From Stramenopiles sp. TOSAG23-2 (lineage: Eukaryota > Sar): a stretch of 27,783 nucleotides of DNA. The stretch lies in assembly GCA_900128395.1 (NCBI GenBank), contig LT649410.1:1-27783 (forward strand). The letters are read 5' to 3'. The translations under genes were made by a program, and so were the position numbers. The notes beneath the pieces were generated by a model that saw only the letters and a program-made list of their open reading frames with translations, was not told the origin of the DNA and made no database searches. Position 1 is the first letter of the stretch. Each line of letters starts with the position of its first letter. Positions 1 through 8,038 of the stretch are shown piece by piece.

Positions 1-379
1 GTAATACACGGAAAATAATTGTTGCGCAATAATTGTTGCATTTGACGTAGTTTATAAGGGTATAAAAATAATAATGGTAAACCAGTGCTATATTATTAAT
101 ATTCTTATACCAGTAGGGGGATACTTTTGTATTTTTTTGTTTTTTAAAAATACGAAAAAGTAAAATGTAAAAGTAGAAAAAACAAAAGAGCAGTTCTTGA
201 TATCGCTTATATTCATTCAAATTTACGTAGTTTGCACTGAAAAGCATTAACCGGTTTCAGAATATTGCAGTTTAGGCCAAAAGTTATATGCATAGAACGA
301 TAATATTATAATTTTTATTTTATTTCTGTAATTTACATTTTAATTTATTTTAGAAAAAATCTGTAATAATTGTCTAGTA
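1..379. other. AT-rich left-edge region without a convincing gene
   Basis: No credible coding sequence is visible. A 12-bp direct repeat AATAATTGTTGC occurs at 14-25 and 28-39, with the palindrome TTGCGCAA (22-29) at the junction. Further in are poly(T)/poly(A) stretches. A pyrimidine-poor, AG-ending stretch just before 353 could be a 3' splice site for an upstream exon of the following small gene, but no matching donor was identified. Confidence 0.4.
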
Positions 380-622
380 ATGATAAATAATATGAATAAT
401 AGTGATGGGGTTGAACAGTATCCAGAATTTGCTTGCTATTATTACAATGAAAGGGATCCGCGTGGCTGTGTTTGTGGCAGAGATAAAACGCAATGTGGTA
501 AGAAAGCATGCGTGGCAAATTTAGCAACCATGCAAGGCAAATTTTTTTGTAGTATGTATATTTTACTTGTAATAGGAGTAATTGTGTTTGGGTTAATTCG
601 AAACGGTTTAGGGAAGAAATAA
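380..622 (+). CDS. Small Cys-rich protein with C-terminal membrane segment
   Basis: An 80-residue ORF with an ATG at 380 and a second in-frame ATG four codons on. I do not recognise the family. The N-terminal half (about residues 15-52) carries six Cys, including a CVCGRDKTQCGKKAC cluster. It is followed by one hydrophobic stretch of about 18 residues (roughly 56-74) and a short basic end (RNGLGKK). This is the layout of a tail-anchored or single-pass membrane protein with a Cys-rich, possibly metal-binding or disulfide-bonded, exposed domain. The basic tail after the membrane segment would favour a cytosolic C-terminus. Its codon and amino-acid character is less low-complexity than the surrounding DNA, which favours a real gene. 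A spliced upstream exon cannot be excluded. Function unknown. Confidence 0.5.
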   Translation: MINNMNNSDGVEQYPEFACYYYNERDPRGCVCGRDKTQCGKKACVANLATMQGKFFCSMYILLVIGVIVFGLIRNGLGKK

Positions 623-1163
623 CACGGGAAGTACCCTTGGTGAATTTTAACTCTATTAATACGTGTATCTTTTTTCTTTCTTCTGTAAAAACCAAAAATG
701 CTGTGTGTGCTGCCTGTAAAAATGTAATCGTGATTTAATTAAATATATCATATAAAATATGCACAAAATAAACATTGTTTTTAAATCTTCCCAGCTTCGC
801 AGCTTCCCTTTTAATAATTTCAACTTGAATAGTTTTACTTTGTCAAGTACTCTTTTACTCTTTTTAATTTTGCTTTCTCCTCCGTTGTTTTACGTTTACG
901 GACAGTTTTACTCTTTTTTCTTTTTAATAAATATTATATTTCATATTATATGCATAACACTGAGATGGATGCAATATATTGTGTATTTTCTCTCTCTATT
1001 ATTGAAATCATACTGATTATTATATTCAATAAAACCATTGCCATATTACAATTAATATCAGTATCATAAAAATAACGCGAATTACGAGAACGTTCCATCA
1101 GTATCACGGCATTGTTGGGATAATATATATGATGCATGTACTGTATGCAAAATAAACATGTTT
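623..1163. other. Spacer holding the PDI 3'-end duplicate
   Basis: Non-coding DNA between the small membrane-protein gene and the 3' end of the PDI-like gene. The part from about 759 to 955 is a degenerate copy of the PDI gene 3' end (entered separately). The rest, about 956-1140, is AT-rich and shows nothing I can name. The short open frames here are low-complexity and unconvincing. Confidence 0.5.
759..955 (-). pseudogene. Degenerate duplicate of the 3' end of the PDI-like gene
   Basis: This stretch aligns with the last codons and 3' flank of the intact PDI-like gene (about 1142-1320). The match includes a perfectly identical 44-bp run (862-905 against 1221-1264) and diverged sequence on both sides. 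Relative to the intact copy it carries several small insertions, for example about 8 bp near 796-803 and about 9 bp near 851-860. These break the reading frame that encodes the Lys-rich C-terminus of the PDI-like protein. Only the last 40-60 codons are represented and no thioredoxin domain is present, so it cannot make a PDI. It probably arose by a local tandem duplication of the gene end, about 0.4 kb downstream of the parent on the same strand. The plus-strand frame across it is a shadow. Confidence 0.7.
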
Positions 1164-2378
1164 TTAAATCTTTCCAGCTTCCCTTAATAATTTTAACAAT
1201 GGTTTGACTTTGTCAAATACTTTTAATTTTGCTTTCTCCTCCGTTGTTTTACGTTTACGGACAGCTTGTCTCATTTTTTGTACATTTTTCAAAGACATAA
1301 TATTATATTCCATAGCATATTCAATCATTTGCTCCAAATCCAACGTTGAAACATCAACTTCCGCTGCTGTATTTGTTTCGCCCGATGAAGATACTTCGAC
1401 GGTTTCTTTTTTATTATTACTGCTTTTTAATGCATGAGCACCACCATTTTTTAAAGATTCTAATGCTTTTTCAACACCATTATCATATGGGATATCCTCA
1501 CCACTATCTTTTTTCCAAACAGCTGACCGTTTAGCCTTTCCCCAATTGATGACAGATTCTGCACCACCAAGACCAGCCATATCTTCTACTTTGTCCCCCA
1601 TGTAAAAACTGGTTACCCATGGATATCCAGTAATCCCATGTCTCTCCGCAAGGTCATGATATATACGTGAGTTCACACCACCAAATCGAATTGAATCAGG
1701 AAATTCTTTTTTTAATGCTTTTGCAGCCTTTTCAATTTCTGGTGCTAAACTTTTACAAAATGGGCAACGATCGGAATAAAATTCCACAATCCATAATACA
1801 TTATTCTCCTTGCTCTTGGACAAAACTGTCTCGTTGAAAAATTCAGGTTCCAAATCAATCATTAATTTTGGATCATAATGCGGTTCCTTTTTGTACAGAC
1901 CTGGACGTTGCTTTTCCTCCTCTTTACGAGGATCTAAACCTTTCGCCAAAGCGCTCATATAAAATACGATATCTTCCGGTTCCCTACCGCCACGATAAAA
2001 TTCATGTTCGCCATCTTGAAAAACTAGCAATGCAGGGTATGCACTGTAATTGTACATCTCTGGCGAACCGGCTCTTAACCGCCTGTTGTATTCATCACCA
2101 TCATTGTACTTTGCCAATACAACTGGGGTTGGTAAATCCATTTCTTGTAATAGTTTCGCAGCTTCACGATAATGTGGAGCTAGTTCTTGACAATGCGTAC
2201 ACCAAGGTGCATAAAATTCCATTAAAATTAATGGATGGCGTTCAAGGAAACGATAGTAATTGTCGTATGACAATACATGAACTTTGGAATCATTGGGCTC
2301 TGGAATACTTTGCTCAGCACCTAATGCATTGCTTGCAATGGCTAATAATAATATTACAACAGTGATTTGTTTTATCAT
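1164..2378 (-). CDS. Protein disulfide isomerase-like protein with two thioredoxin domains
   Basis: A 404-residue ER thiol-disulfide oxidoreductase. The open frame extends upstream to a TTG, but the first ATG (2376-2378) opens directly onto a signal peptide (MIKQITVVILLLAIASNALG), so it is chosen as the start. Thioredoxin domain 1 has FYAPWCTHC (active Cys about 60 and 63) and the cis-Pro in SAYPAL (about 115). Thioredoxin domain 2 has FYSDRCPFC (about 205 and 208) and GYPW. The second site lacks the usual Trp before the first Cys, so its redox potential may differ. The C-terminus is an acidic/basic helical tail ending in REAGKI, with no KDEL-type retrieval signal, so ER retention would need another route. 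The gene lies divergent from the kinesin across 0.7 kb. A decayed copy of its 3' end lies just downstream. The PDI family call is secure; the exact subfamily is not resolved. Confidence 0.88.
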   Translation of the reverse strand: MIKQITVVILLLAIASNALGAEQSIPEPNDSKVHVLSYDNYYRFLERHPLILMEFYAPWCTHCQELAPHYREAAKLLQEMDLPTPVVLAKYNDGDEYNRRLRAGSPEMYNYSAYPALLVFQDGEHEFYRGGREPEDIVFYMSALAKGLDPRKEEEKQRPGLYKKEPHYDPKLMIDLEPEFFNETVLSKSKENNVLWIVEFYSDRCPFCKSLAPEIEKAAKALKKEFPDSIRFGGVNSRIYHDLAERHGITGYPWVTSFYMGDKVEDMAGLGGAESVINWGKAKRSAVWKKDSGEDIPYDNGVEKALESLKNGGAHALKSSNNKKETVEVSSSGETNTAAEVDVSTLDLEQMIEYAMEYNIMSLKNVQKMRQAVRKRKTTEEKAKLKVFDKVKPLLKLLREAGKI

Positions 2379-3092
2379 TGGTTTATTACTCTTATAATAT
2401 ACTTTATATATTATTTCCCCAGAAAAAATCTTAAAAATCAATAAATAATAAATAAATCTTATTAAAGATGTTCAATCTTGAATATTTTTTTATATATATA
2501 TATATATATACCTTAGAAATTGTAAACTTCTAAGAAAAATAAATAAATTCGATATAACTATGAAAACTTCTTGTTGTTTTGCTTCTGTTTATTTGGGATA
2601 GATGTAGATATCCACAGAAGATGAGAAACTATTCTATAGGTATTATTAATTTTATTATTATAATTAGAATAATAATAGTAGGTTAGGTTTTGTTGTTTGT
2701 GTTTTATTAATTTAGTAGGTTGTGTGCCAGATTGATATAGCAGGGAAATATGATTGAAGACACGTGTCAAATCAAAAAGCTAAAATCAAAGAATACCAGG
2801 CCCGGCAGGTAGAGAATGCCAGCCAGCGGGCCAGGAATGATGTGAGAATATCACCCATCACCCAGCCTATATATATTAATAGTCTAGTACAGGTACTGTT
2901 TTCAACAAATTAAAAAAATGCACATCAAATCAGAGACGAGGATCAAATCAAAAAAAATTAGAAAAACGTTATTATATTATTATTTTAGTTATATCGAGAT
3001 ATAAATATTTTAACAATAATCACATGTATATTCAATATAACATAATATATATATTTATATATATATATATTATAACATAAAGCAAGATAACA
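2379..3092. promoter_or_regulatory. Divergent intergenic region, PDI (-) / kinesin (+), with a GC-rich island
   Basis: No gene is visible in 714 bp. TA-repeat tracts lie at about 2490-2511 and 3040-3071. The notable part is a GC-rich island at 2796-2860. It holds CCAGGCCC (2796-2803), two halves GAATGCCAGCC and GGGCCAGGAATG (2814-2839), and an imperfect hairpin TGATGTGA / TCACCCATCA (2838-2845 / 2851-2860). TCAAATCA words occur at 2767, 2925 and 2943. CAGGTA words occur at 2806 and 2890. Closely related strings occur upstream of two other divergent gene pairs in this window. Regulatory function is inferred only from position and recurrence. Confidence 0.5.
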
Positions 3093-5289
3093 ATGCACGC
3101 ATACACACGCACACCACCACCAACAACAACCATGACGACAAGAGTAACAAATAATAATAATAATGACCAAGATACACCGTCAGATTTAATTGATGCACCG
3201 AGAAATATTGAAGCAAGAAACGCACAAGAGCAGTTATGGGCAGAAACAAACGTTGATGCAAGGCAACAACTACATATGCGAGAGGCTGCATTAAGATATA
3301 AAGGCAGATTTCAATTGGCAATGAGATGGTACAATACGATAAAAAGTGTTATTAGTTGCACTGAAAATTCATTGTTTTATTGTTTGCATCCTGGCTTAAT
3401 TGAGCTAGTGGTTAGTTTTGCTTTTCCACAACATGAAGGTCTTGTATTTCCTTTACACCAGCATCAGCAAATCCTATATAAACATTTTAATGTTAATAAA
3501 GAATTAAATTTGAAAAATATTACAACGATTACAAACACACCAAAAACAATTACAGAAGAAGATAACAACAACAGTAAAAAAACAACCAATGGAATTTTTA
3601 CAAAAGAACAAAAGGAACCAGAAAAGAAAAAAAATCAATCTTGGAAAAGAATGCCATTCAAAATATTTGTTAGACCAAGACCATTATTACAATTTGAAAA
3701 AGAATCAGATGAATATAAAGTTATTAGTACAGATGAAAAATTGAAAAATACTAATGTCATACAATTACATGATGGAAGAATGGACCGTAAGTATATGTAT
3801 ATGTTTAACAAAATTAATGCTTTTATAAAAACTGGCTTTATATCTAACAATACATACTACTACAATATATATATATATAGGAACTGGTCGTAGGCTTAAT
3901 ATGAGGCATTTTCAATTTTCATTTGATAAAGTATTTCCTGCACATTCAACAACCAACACGGTTTGTGATGAAACAATTGCAAAACTATTTGACCATGCAT
4001 CTATTAAGAAAAAGAATGCTACATTAATATTTTATGGGCAAACTGGTACTGGTAAAACATATACTATGAATGGTTGTATTAAATGGCTATGCGAAAAAAT
4101 ATATCAATATAATAATACATGTAGTAATAATAATAATAAGAAGAAGAATACCAGTGAAAAGGAAGAAGAAAAGTCGGAGGAAGAAGAAAGTCAACAAAGA
4201 AATAATGTTGTAATTATGCCAACCGTGAATTTTTTTGAAGTACATGGATCAAAAGCATATGATTTATTACAAGATCGTAAAATTATTAAATTATTAAGTG
4301 ATCGTGAAGGAAAAGTACATCCACGGGGTAGTAAAACCATACGCTTAGATAATGCTGCAGAGGATAAAAATGAAATGGTGAGAGTATTAGAAGAGGCTTT
4401 GAAATTACGATCGATTGAGGTAACAGAAAGAAATCCTATATCATCTCGTTCGCATGCTATATTAACTATAAAATTGAATGACGATATGGGATCAATAAGA
4501 TTAGTTGATCTAGCTGGTTCGGAAAGAAATTACGAAACAGTCAAAATGACACCAAAAATGCATAGGGAATCAGCTGATATTAATAAATCGTTGTTTGCTT
4601 TAAAGGATTGTTTTCGTGCATATAATACATTAAGCAAAGGGTTAACAAGGGCAGAATATCAAATCAAAGTCCCATTAATGTCATCAGTAAATATTAAACA
4701 AAAAGAAAGACAAACCGTTTTGGATGTTAAAGGGAAGAAAATGATGTCTGCAAAAGTACGTTTGAATTACAGAGCTCATATATTGACACGATGTTTACGT
4801 GAATGTTTTTCTGAGAAAGATCACATAACACATGTTGTTGCATGTTTGTCTCCAACAAGTACAGATATTGAACATAGTTTAAATACATTGAATCATGTAA
4901 GTCTAATGAATAAAGATTTTGAACAAATGAAATTTGTTGTTTCTGTATCTATCTTGATGTATGATGCTGTGGTAAAATCAAATAAATCAATGTTTCAATG
5001 GACACCTGATGATGTTCAAAGATGGATAACAACAGTTGATGGTGGTATGTATTCACATGTTGTTTTACCACCTGGATTAGATGGCCGTATGTTAATGTCG
5101 ATGGGCCAGCAAAGATTATCAAATTTATTTACAAATTATGAGCGTGAAGCGAGGGGAAATAATGAAGGTGTTGCTTGGGCTGAAGATGCATTTATTGATG
5201 ACTCCCATATTAGCAGAAGATTATGGGAAACTATTCGCCGGGAAATGACCGAAGAATTCGATGGTAAAATGGACAGTTTGCAACAATGA
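3093..5289 (+). CDS. Kinesin (kinesin-13-like) with C-terminal SAM-like domain, one intron
   Basis: A microtubule motor of 700 residues joined from exons 3093-3786 and 3881-5289; the junction restores the frame (codon C+GA, Arg 232). A low-complexity N-terminus precedes a helical region with no recognised domain (about 35-135). The motor starts at IFVRPRPL (about 191). It has the P-loop GQTGTGKT (284-291), switch I NPISSRSH (416-423) and switch II DLAGSE (441-446). FFEVHGSKAYDLL resembles the kinesin-13 form. A poly-Asn/acidic insert follows the P-loop helix, and about 30 extra residues separate the switch II helix from YRAHILT, where most kinesins have YR-SKLT; the usual Lys is absent. Residues about 602-690 resemble a SAM domain (W-DDVQRWI, LPPGLDG, RLSNLF). 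The nucleotide-binding motifs are intact. Depolymerase activity is inference. It ends 120 bp from the convergent next gene. Confidence 0.87.
3787..3880 (+). other. Spliceosomal intron in the kinesin gene (94 bp)
   Basis: Donor GTAAGT at 3787-3792, CTAAC branch-like box at 3844-3848, and a TA-rich tract ending in AG at 3879-3880. Removal joins the two halves of the motor domain in frame (DR-TGRRLNMRH). Without removal the frame runs into a stop. Confidence 0.85.
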
Positions 5290-5409
5290 GATATGTTAAG
5301 AAATGTACTTCGGTACGTACAATTTAATTTAATATATAATATGATATGATGCATTAATTTATATATACGAATTTTAAATTTTCACACAATAATAAATTCA
5401 ATAAAGCAA

Positions 5410-6189
5410 TTAATTCTTCTTTTTTATTTTCTGCTTCTTTTCCTTCTTCTTATTATCTATATTATTACCTTCATTGGATTCTTCAACTGGTAATTTTCGT
5501 TTCCCCAATGTTATATCATCAACTAAATATTCAGATGGAATTGCAAACTCTGTATTATCAATTATTATATATTTCTCATCAGTTTCTTTGAAGGTAACTT
5601 TACCCCATCCATCCCCACCAATTCTAGTTTGGTATGTGATTTTGCTGATGATACTACTACTATCATCATCATCTTCATCTTTGCTACTAATTTCAAAAAG
5701 ATGGATTTCAAATGAATAATTTCCATTTATTCTTTCGCAGTACGTTGCAGCCATTTGAGTTTCCTTTGAATTTAGTGTCATTGCCACAACTTCCCAGTTA
5801 CCAACCTCTTTAATTGGATATGCTTTTATCTTGACTACATCTATAGTCCATAACCCAAAATTTTCACTGGCTGGCTCTGTGTAATCTGTCACTCCAACAT
5901 AGATTTGTTTTTTTATAATTTGAAATTGATTAATTTTTCGCTTATTTCCAAGTAAATGAGCTTTCTGCATACCAGTTTTCGTATCTATCACAAATATACC
6001 ACAATCTGTACCAACAAACGCAAGATCTGGCCCGTCTTTATTAAAATCTGTTACATGAATCACTTCAATGGCTTCAATGGGCTCATCCGTTTTTTCCACT
6101 GGCTTTAGCGTCACTTCGGTTTCCTTTGCTTCTTCATTTTTATATACAATTTTATCGCCATAGTTTTGAATTTCAAGTCTCCTAGCCAT
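5410..6189 (-). CDS. Beta-propeller-like protein with lysine-rich tail
   Basis: A 259-residue protein. The first ATG is at 6187-6189; a TTG one codon earlier is not a likely start. I do not recognise a specific family. The body (about 35-225) is a succession of short beta-strand-like blocks, for example IEVIHVTDFNKDGPDLAFVG, CGIFVIDTKTG and WEVVAMTLNSKE. These recall WD40 or FG-GAP-type propeller blades, although a full seven-blade domain would need more length. The C-terminal 35 residues are acidic and then strongly basic (KKKEKKQKIKKKN), resembling a nuclear or nucleolar targeting tail. The 5' end faces a 352-bp AT-rich spacer, and the 3' end is convergent with the kinesin gene. A small nuclear or ribosome-biogenesis WD-repeat protein is possible but unproven. 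Confidence 0.6.
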   Translation of the reverse strand: MARRLEIQNYGDKIVYKNEEAKETEVTLKPVEKTDEPIEAIEVIHVTDFNKDGPDLAFVGTDCGIFVIDTKTGMQKAHLLGNKRKINQFQIIKKQIYVGVTDYTEPASENFGLWTIDVVKIKAYPIKEVGNWEVVAMTLNSKETQMAATYCERINGNYSFEIHLFEISSKDEDDDDSSSIISKITYQTRIGGDGWGKVTFKETDEKYIIIDNTEFAIPSEYLVDDITLGKRKLPVEESNEGNNIDNKKKEKKQKIKKKN

Positions 6190-6541
6190 CAACCTCTACG
6201 TTCTTCAATAATTTATACGTGATATATCTCTATATAATCTAGAGATTATATTTTATAATATCTAATTTGTTAATTTTTCTGGTCTAATCTTTTATTTTTG
6301 CTGTCTATATATATATATATAAATTGTATAATATTAGAATGATACTGATGTAAATATTTAATTAAAAATGATGTGTATAATATATAATACAGGTACGACA
6401 AAAGTAGTATTAAAAATTTTCTCTTACTCATGTGCTCATGTAATATATAAATTTCTTTTACTCCCGGAAATTAACATCTCAAATCAAAAATGATAATCAT
6501 ATATATATTTAATTAAATATCATACATACAATGTATATATA
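6190..6541. other. AT-rich spacer upstream of the beta-propeller-like gene
   Basis: No coding sequence is visible. It contains TA repeats (6305-6322), one CAGGTA (6390-6395) and one TCAAATCAAAAA (6479-6490). Both words recur in other non-coding parts of the window. It lies between two minus-strand genes and presumably contains the promoter of the 5410-6189 gene and the 3' processing signals of the 6542-8038 gene. Confidence 0.35.
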
Positions 6542-8038
6542 TCATTGTTCAATATGAAAAACTTCTTCCAATGTTTCACTAACCGGTGAATGATCTTCAT
6601 TTGATGGCATAATATCTCCCATGAATACCCACCATTTCTGGCATACTTCTGTTTTTGCAACTGCACTCCATCTTTCTAAATCTTCAATCTCAGCATATGC
6701 AAATAATTGATTTGTTGACTTCATATAATAAATCGAATATGTAACTACACCATGAGCTTTTAAAACCTCTTCTAATTCTGGCCATATCGGCCGATGTCGT
6801 CGTTCATATTCTTCTCTTTGACCTTCATTTACTGTCATAACAAATGCTTGCCTAATCGGTGTTGCAGATACACTGTTATTATTATTATTGTTCTTGTTGT
6901 TTCCTAAACCAGGCCATAGTAATTTATTGTTCCAAAAATCATTATTTCGATTCCCATAATAATTTTTCAACGCCAAATCTAATATAAAAGCAACTCGCAT
7001 TGCATTTTCACCAGTACTTATATTTACAACATCATTTATTTCATTTTTTCCAATCAGGCAATTACAAATTGATTGTATCAATGGTTGTTGTGCATGTTCT
7101 GGTGGTGGTAAGTCTAGTTTTTCAACTATTTGGTCATTCCCTGAAATTTTCATCACATTCAAAGGTGTTGGTTGAAATGTTGACAGCGTAATCTCTCCTG
7201 TTGTCCCTCGGATAGTTATAGTATCATCATAAATTCCTTTCATTCCATTAAAACACCATAAACAATTTAATAATGCACCATTTTTAAAATTTCCAGATAA
7301 ACTTACTTGATCTTCTACATCATAATAATATTCATTTGAATCTTTCTCTTTGTTTGTTTTATTATCAATACGTGTAGCAATACCATTGACATTTGATATT
7401 TCACCACACATAAAATCAATGATGTCGAGTGTGTGGCACCCGATATCCATAATTAATCCGCCACCAGATTCTTTTGCGATATATCTCCATGGTAAATTTC
7501 CTTTTGCTTTTGATACTTCACCGTTAATAAACATTTGCTTTTGTGGGCGTAACATGACATATGATACAGATGTTATTGCTCCAATTTCACCATTTTCAAT
7601 TAGTTTTTTTGCATGTAGAAATTTTGATTGACTTCGACGATAATATGCAACAAACAAAGGCAATTTTTTTTGTTTGAATTTATTCACAATATCTAAAGTT
7701 TCTGTATAATTTCTTCCCAAAGGTTTTTCAACATAGGTTGGTAAATTTTTAGCAAGACATTTCATTGCAATCTCATGATGTGTTGACGGTGGAGTAGATA
7801 TGTAAATAGCGTTAATTTCATTATCATTTAATATGTCATCAACATTGGAATAATATTTTGGTACATTATGCCTAGCACAAAAATCTTTTCCTTCTTGCTC
7901 GCTCCTGCGACAAATCGCAATTAATTTTGATTTATCACACTTATAAAATGCAGGACCACTTTTCACTTCACATACTGCACCAGCACCTATAATTCCCCAA
8001 CGAACGGTATCATCGTTTTCTTTTAATAATGATGCCAT
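6542..8038 (-). CDS. Gfo/Idh/MocA oxidoreductase fused to L-rhamnose mutarotase
   Basis: A 498-residue, two-domain sugar enzyme. Residues 12-375 form a Gfo/Idh/MocA NAD(P)-dependent oxidoreductase. It has the Rossmann motif WGIIGAGAV (14-22), the catalytic-Lys motif VEKPLG (103-108, EKP 104-106) and DIGCH (198-202), the Asp/His pair of the substrate site. After a poly-Asn linker (about 380-391), residues 393-497 match the RhaM (DUF718/YiiL) L-rhamnose mutarotase family almost end to end. Key blocks are [47 protein letters not shown] and [11 protein letters not shown]. The RhaM catalytic Tyr and His correspond to Y411 and H415. The likely role is interconversion of sugar anomers coupled to oxidation or reduction of the same sugar, plausibly L-rhamnose; the substrate is inferred. 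The Asn linker shows adaptation to this host genome. A bacterial origin is likely. The ATG overlaps the end of the upstream exchanger CDS by 16 bases. Confidence 0.92.
   Translation of the reverse strand: MASLLKENDDTVRWGIIGAGAVCEVKSGPAFYKCDKSKLIAICRRSEQEGKDFCARHNVPKYYSNVDDILNDNEINAIYISTPPSTHHEIAMKCLAKNLPTYVEKPLGRNYTETLDIVNKFKQKKLPLFVAYYRRSQSKFLHAKKLIENGEIGAITSVSYVMLRPQKQMFINGEVSKAKGNLPWRYIAKESGGGLIMDIGCHTLDIIDFMCGEISNVNGIATRIDNKTNKEKDSNEYYYDVEDQVSLSGNFKNGALLNCLWCFNGMKGIYDDTITIRGTTGEITLSTFQPTPLNVMKISGNDQIVEKLDLPPPEHAQQPLIQSICNCLIGKNEINDVVNISTGENAMRVAFILDLALKNYYGNRNNDFWNNKLLWPGLGNNKNNNNNNSVSATPIRQAFVMTVNEGQREEYERRHRPIWPELEEVLKAHGVVTYSIYYMKSTNQLFAYAEIEDLERWSAVAKTEVCQKWWVFMGDIMPSNEDHSPVSETLEEVFHIEQ

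Noticed and set aside
759-1016. Plus-strand open frame with hydrophobic residues, resembling a membrane protein
   Set aside because: The first 200 bp are the reverse of a decayed PDI 3' end; hydrophobicity comes from T-rich DNA.
1868-2365. Plus-strand open frame of 165 codons
   Set aside because: Lies opposite the thioredoxin domain 1 region of the PDI-like gene and has no family character.
2379-2441. Upstream extension of the PDI frame to a TTG
   Set aside because: It would place 21 non-hydrophobic residues before a signal peptide that begins exactly at the first ATG; similar TTG extensions were rejected at 6192, 10842, 12373 and 23206.
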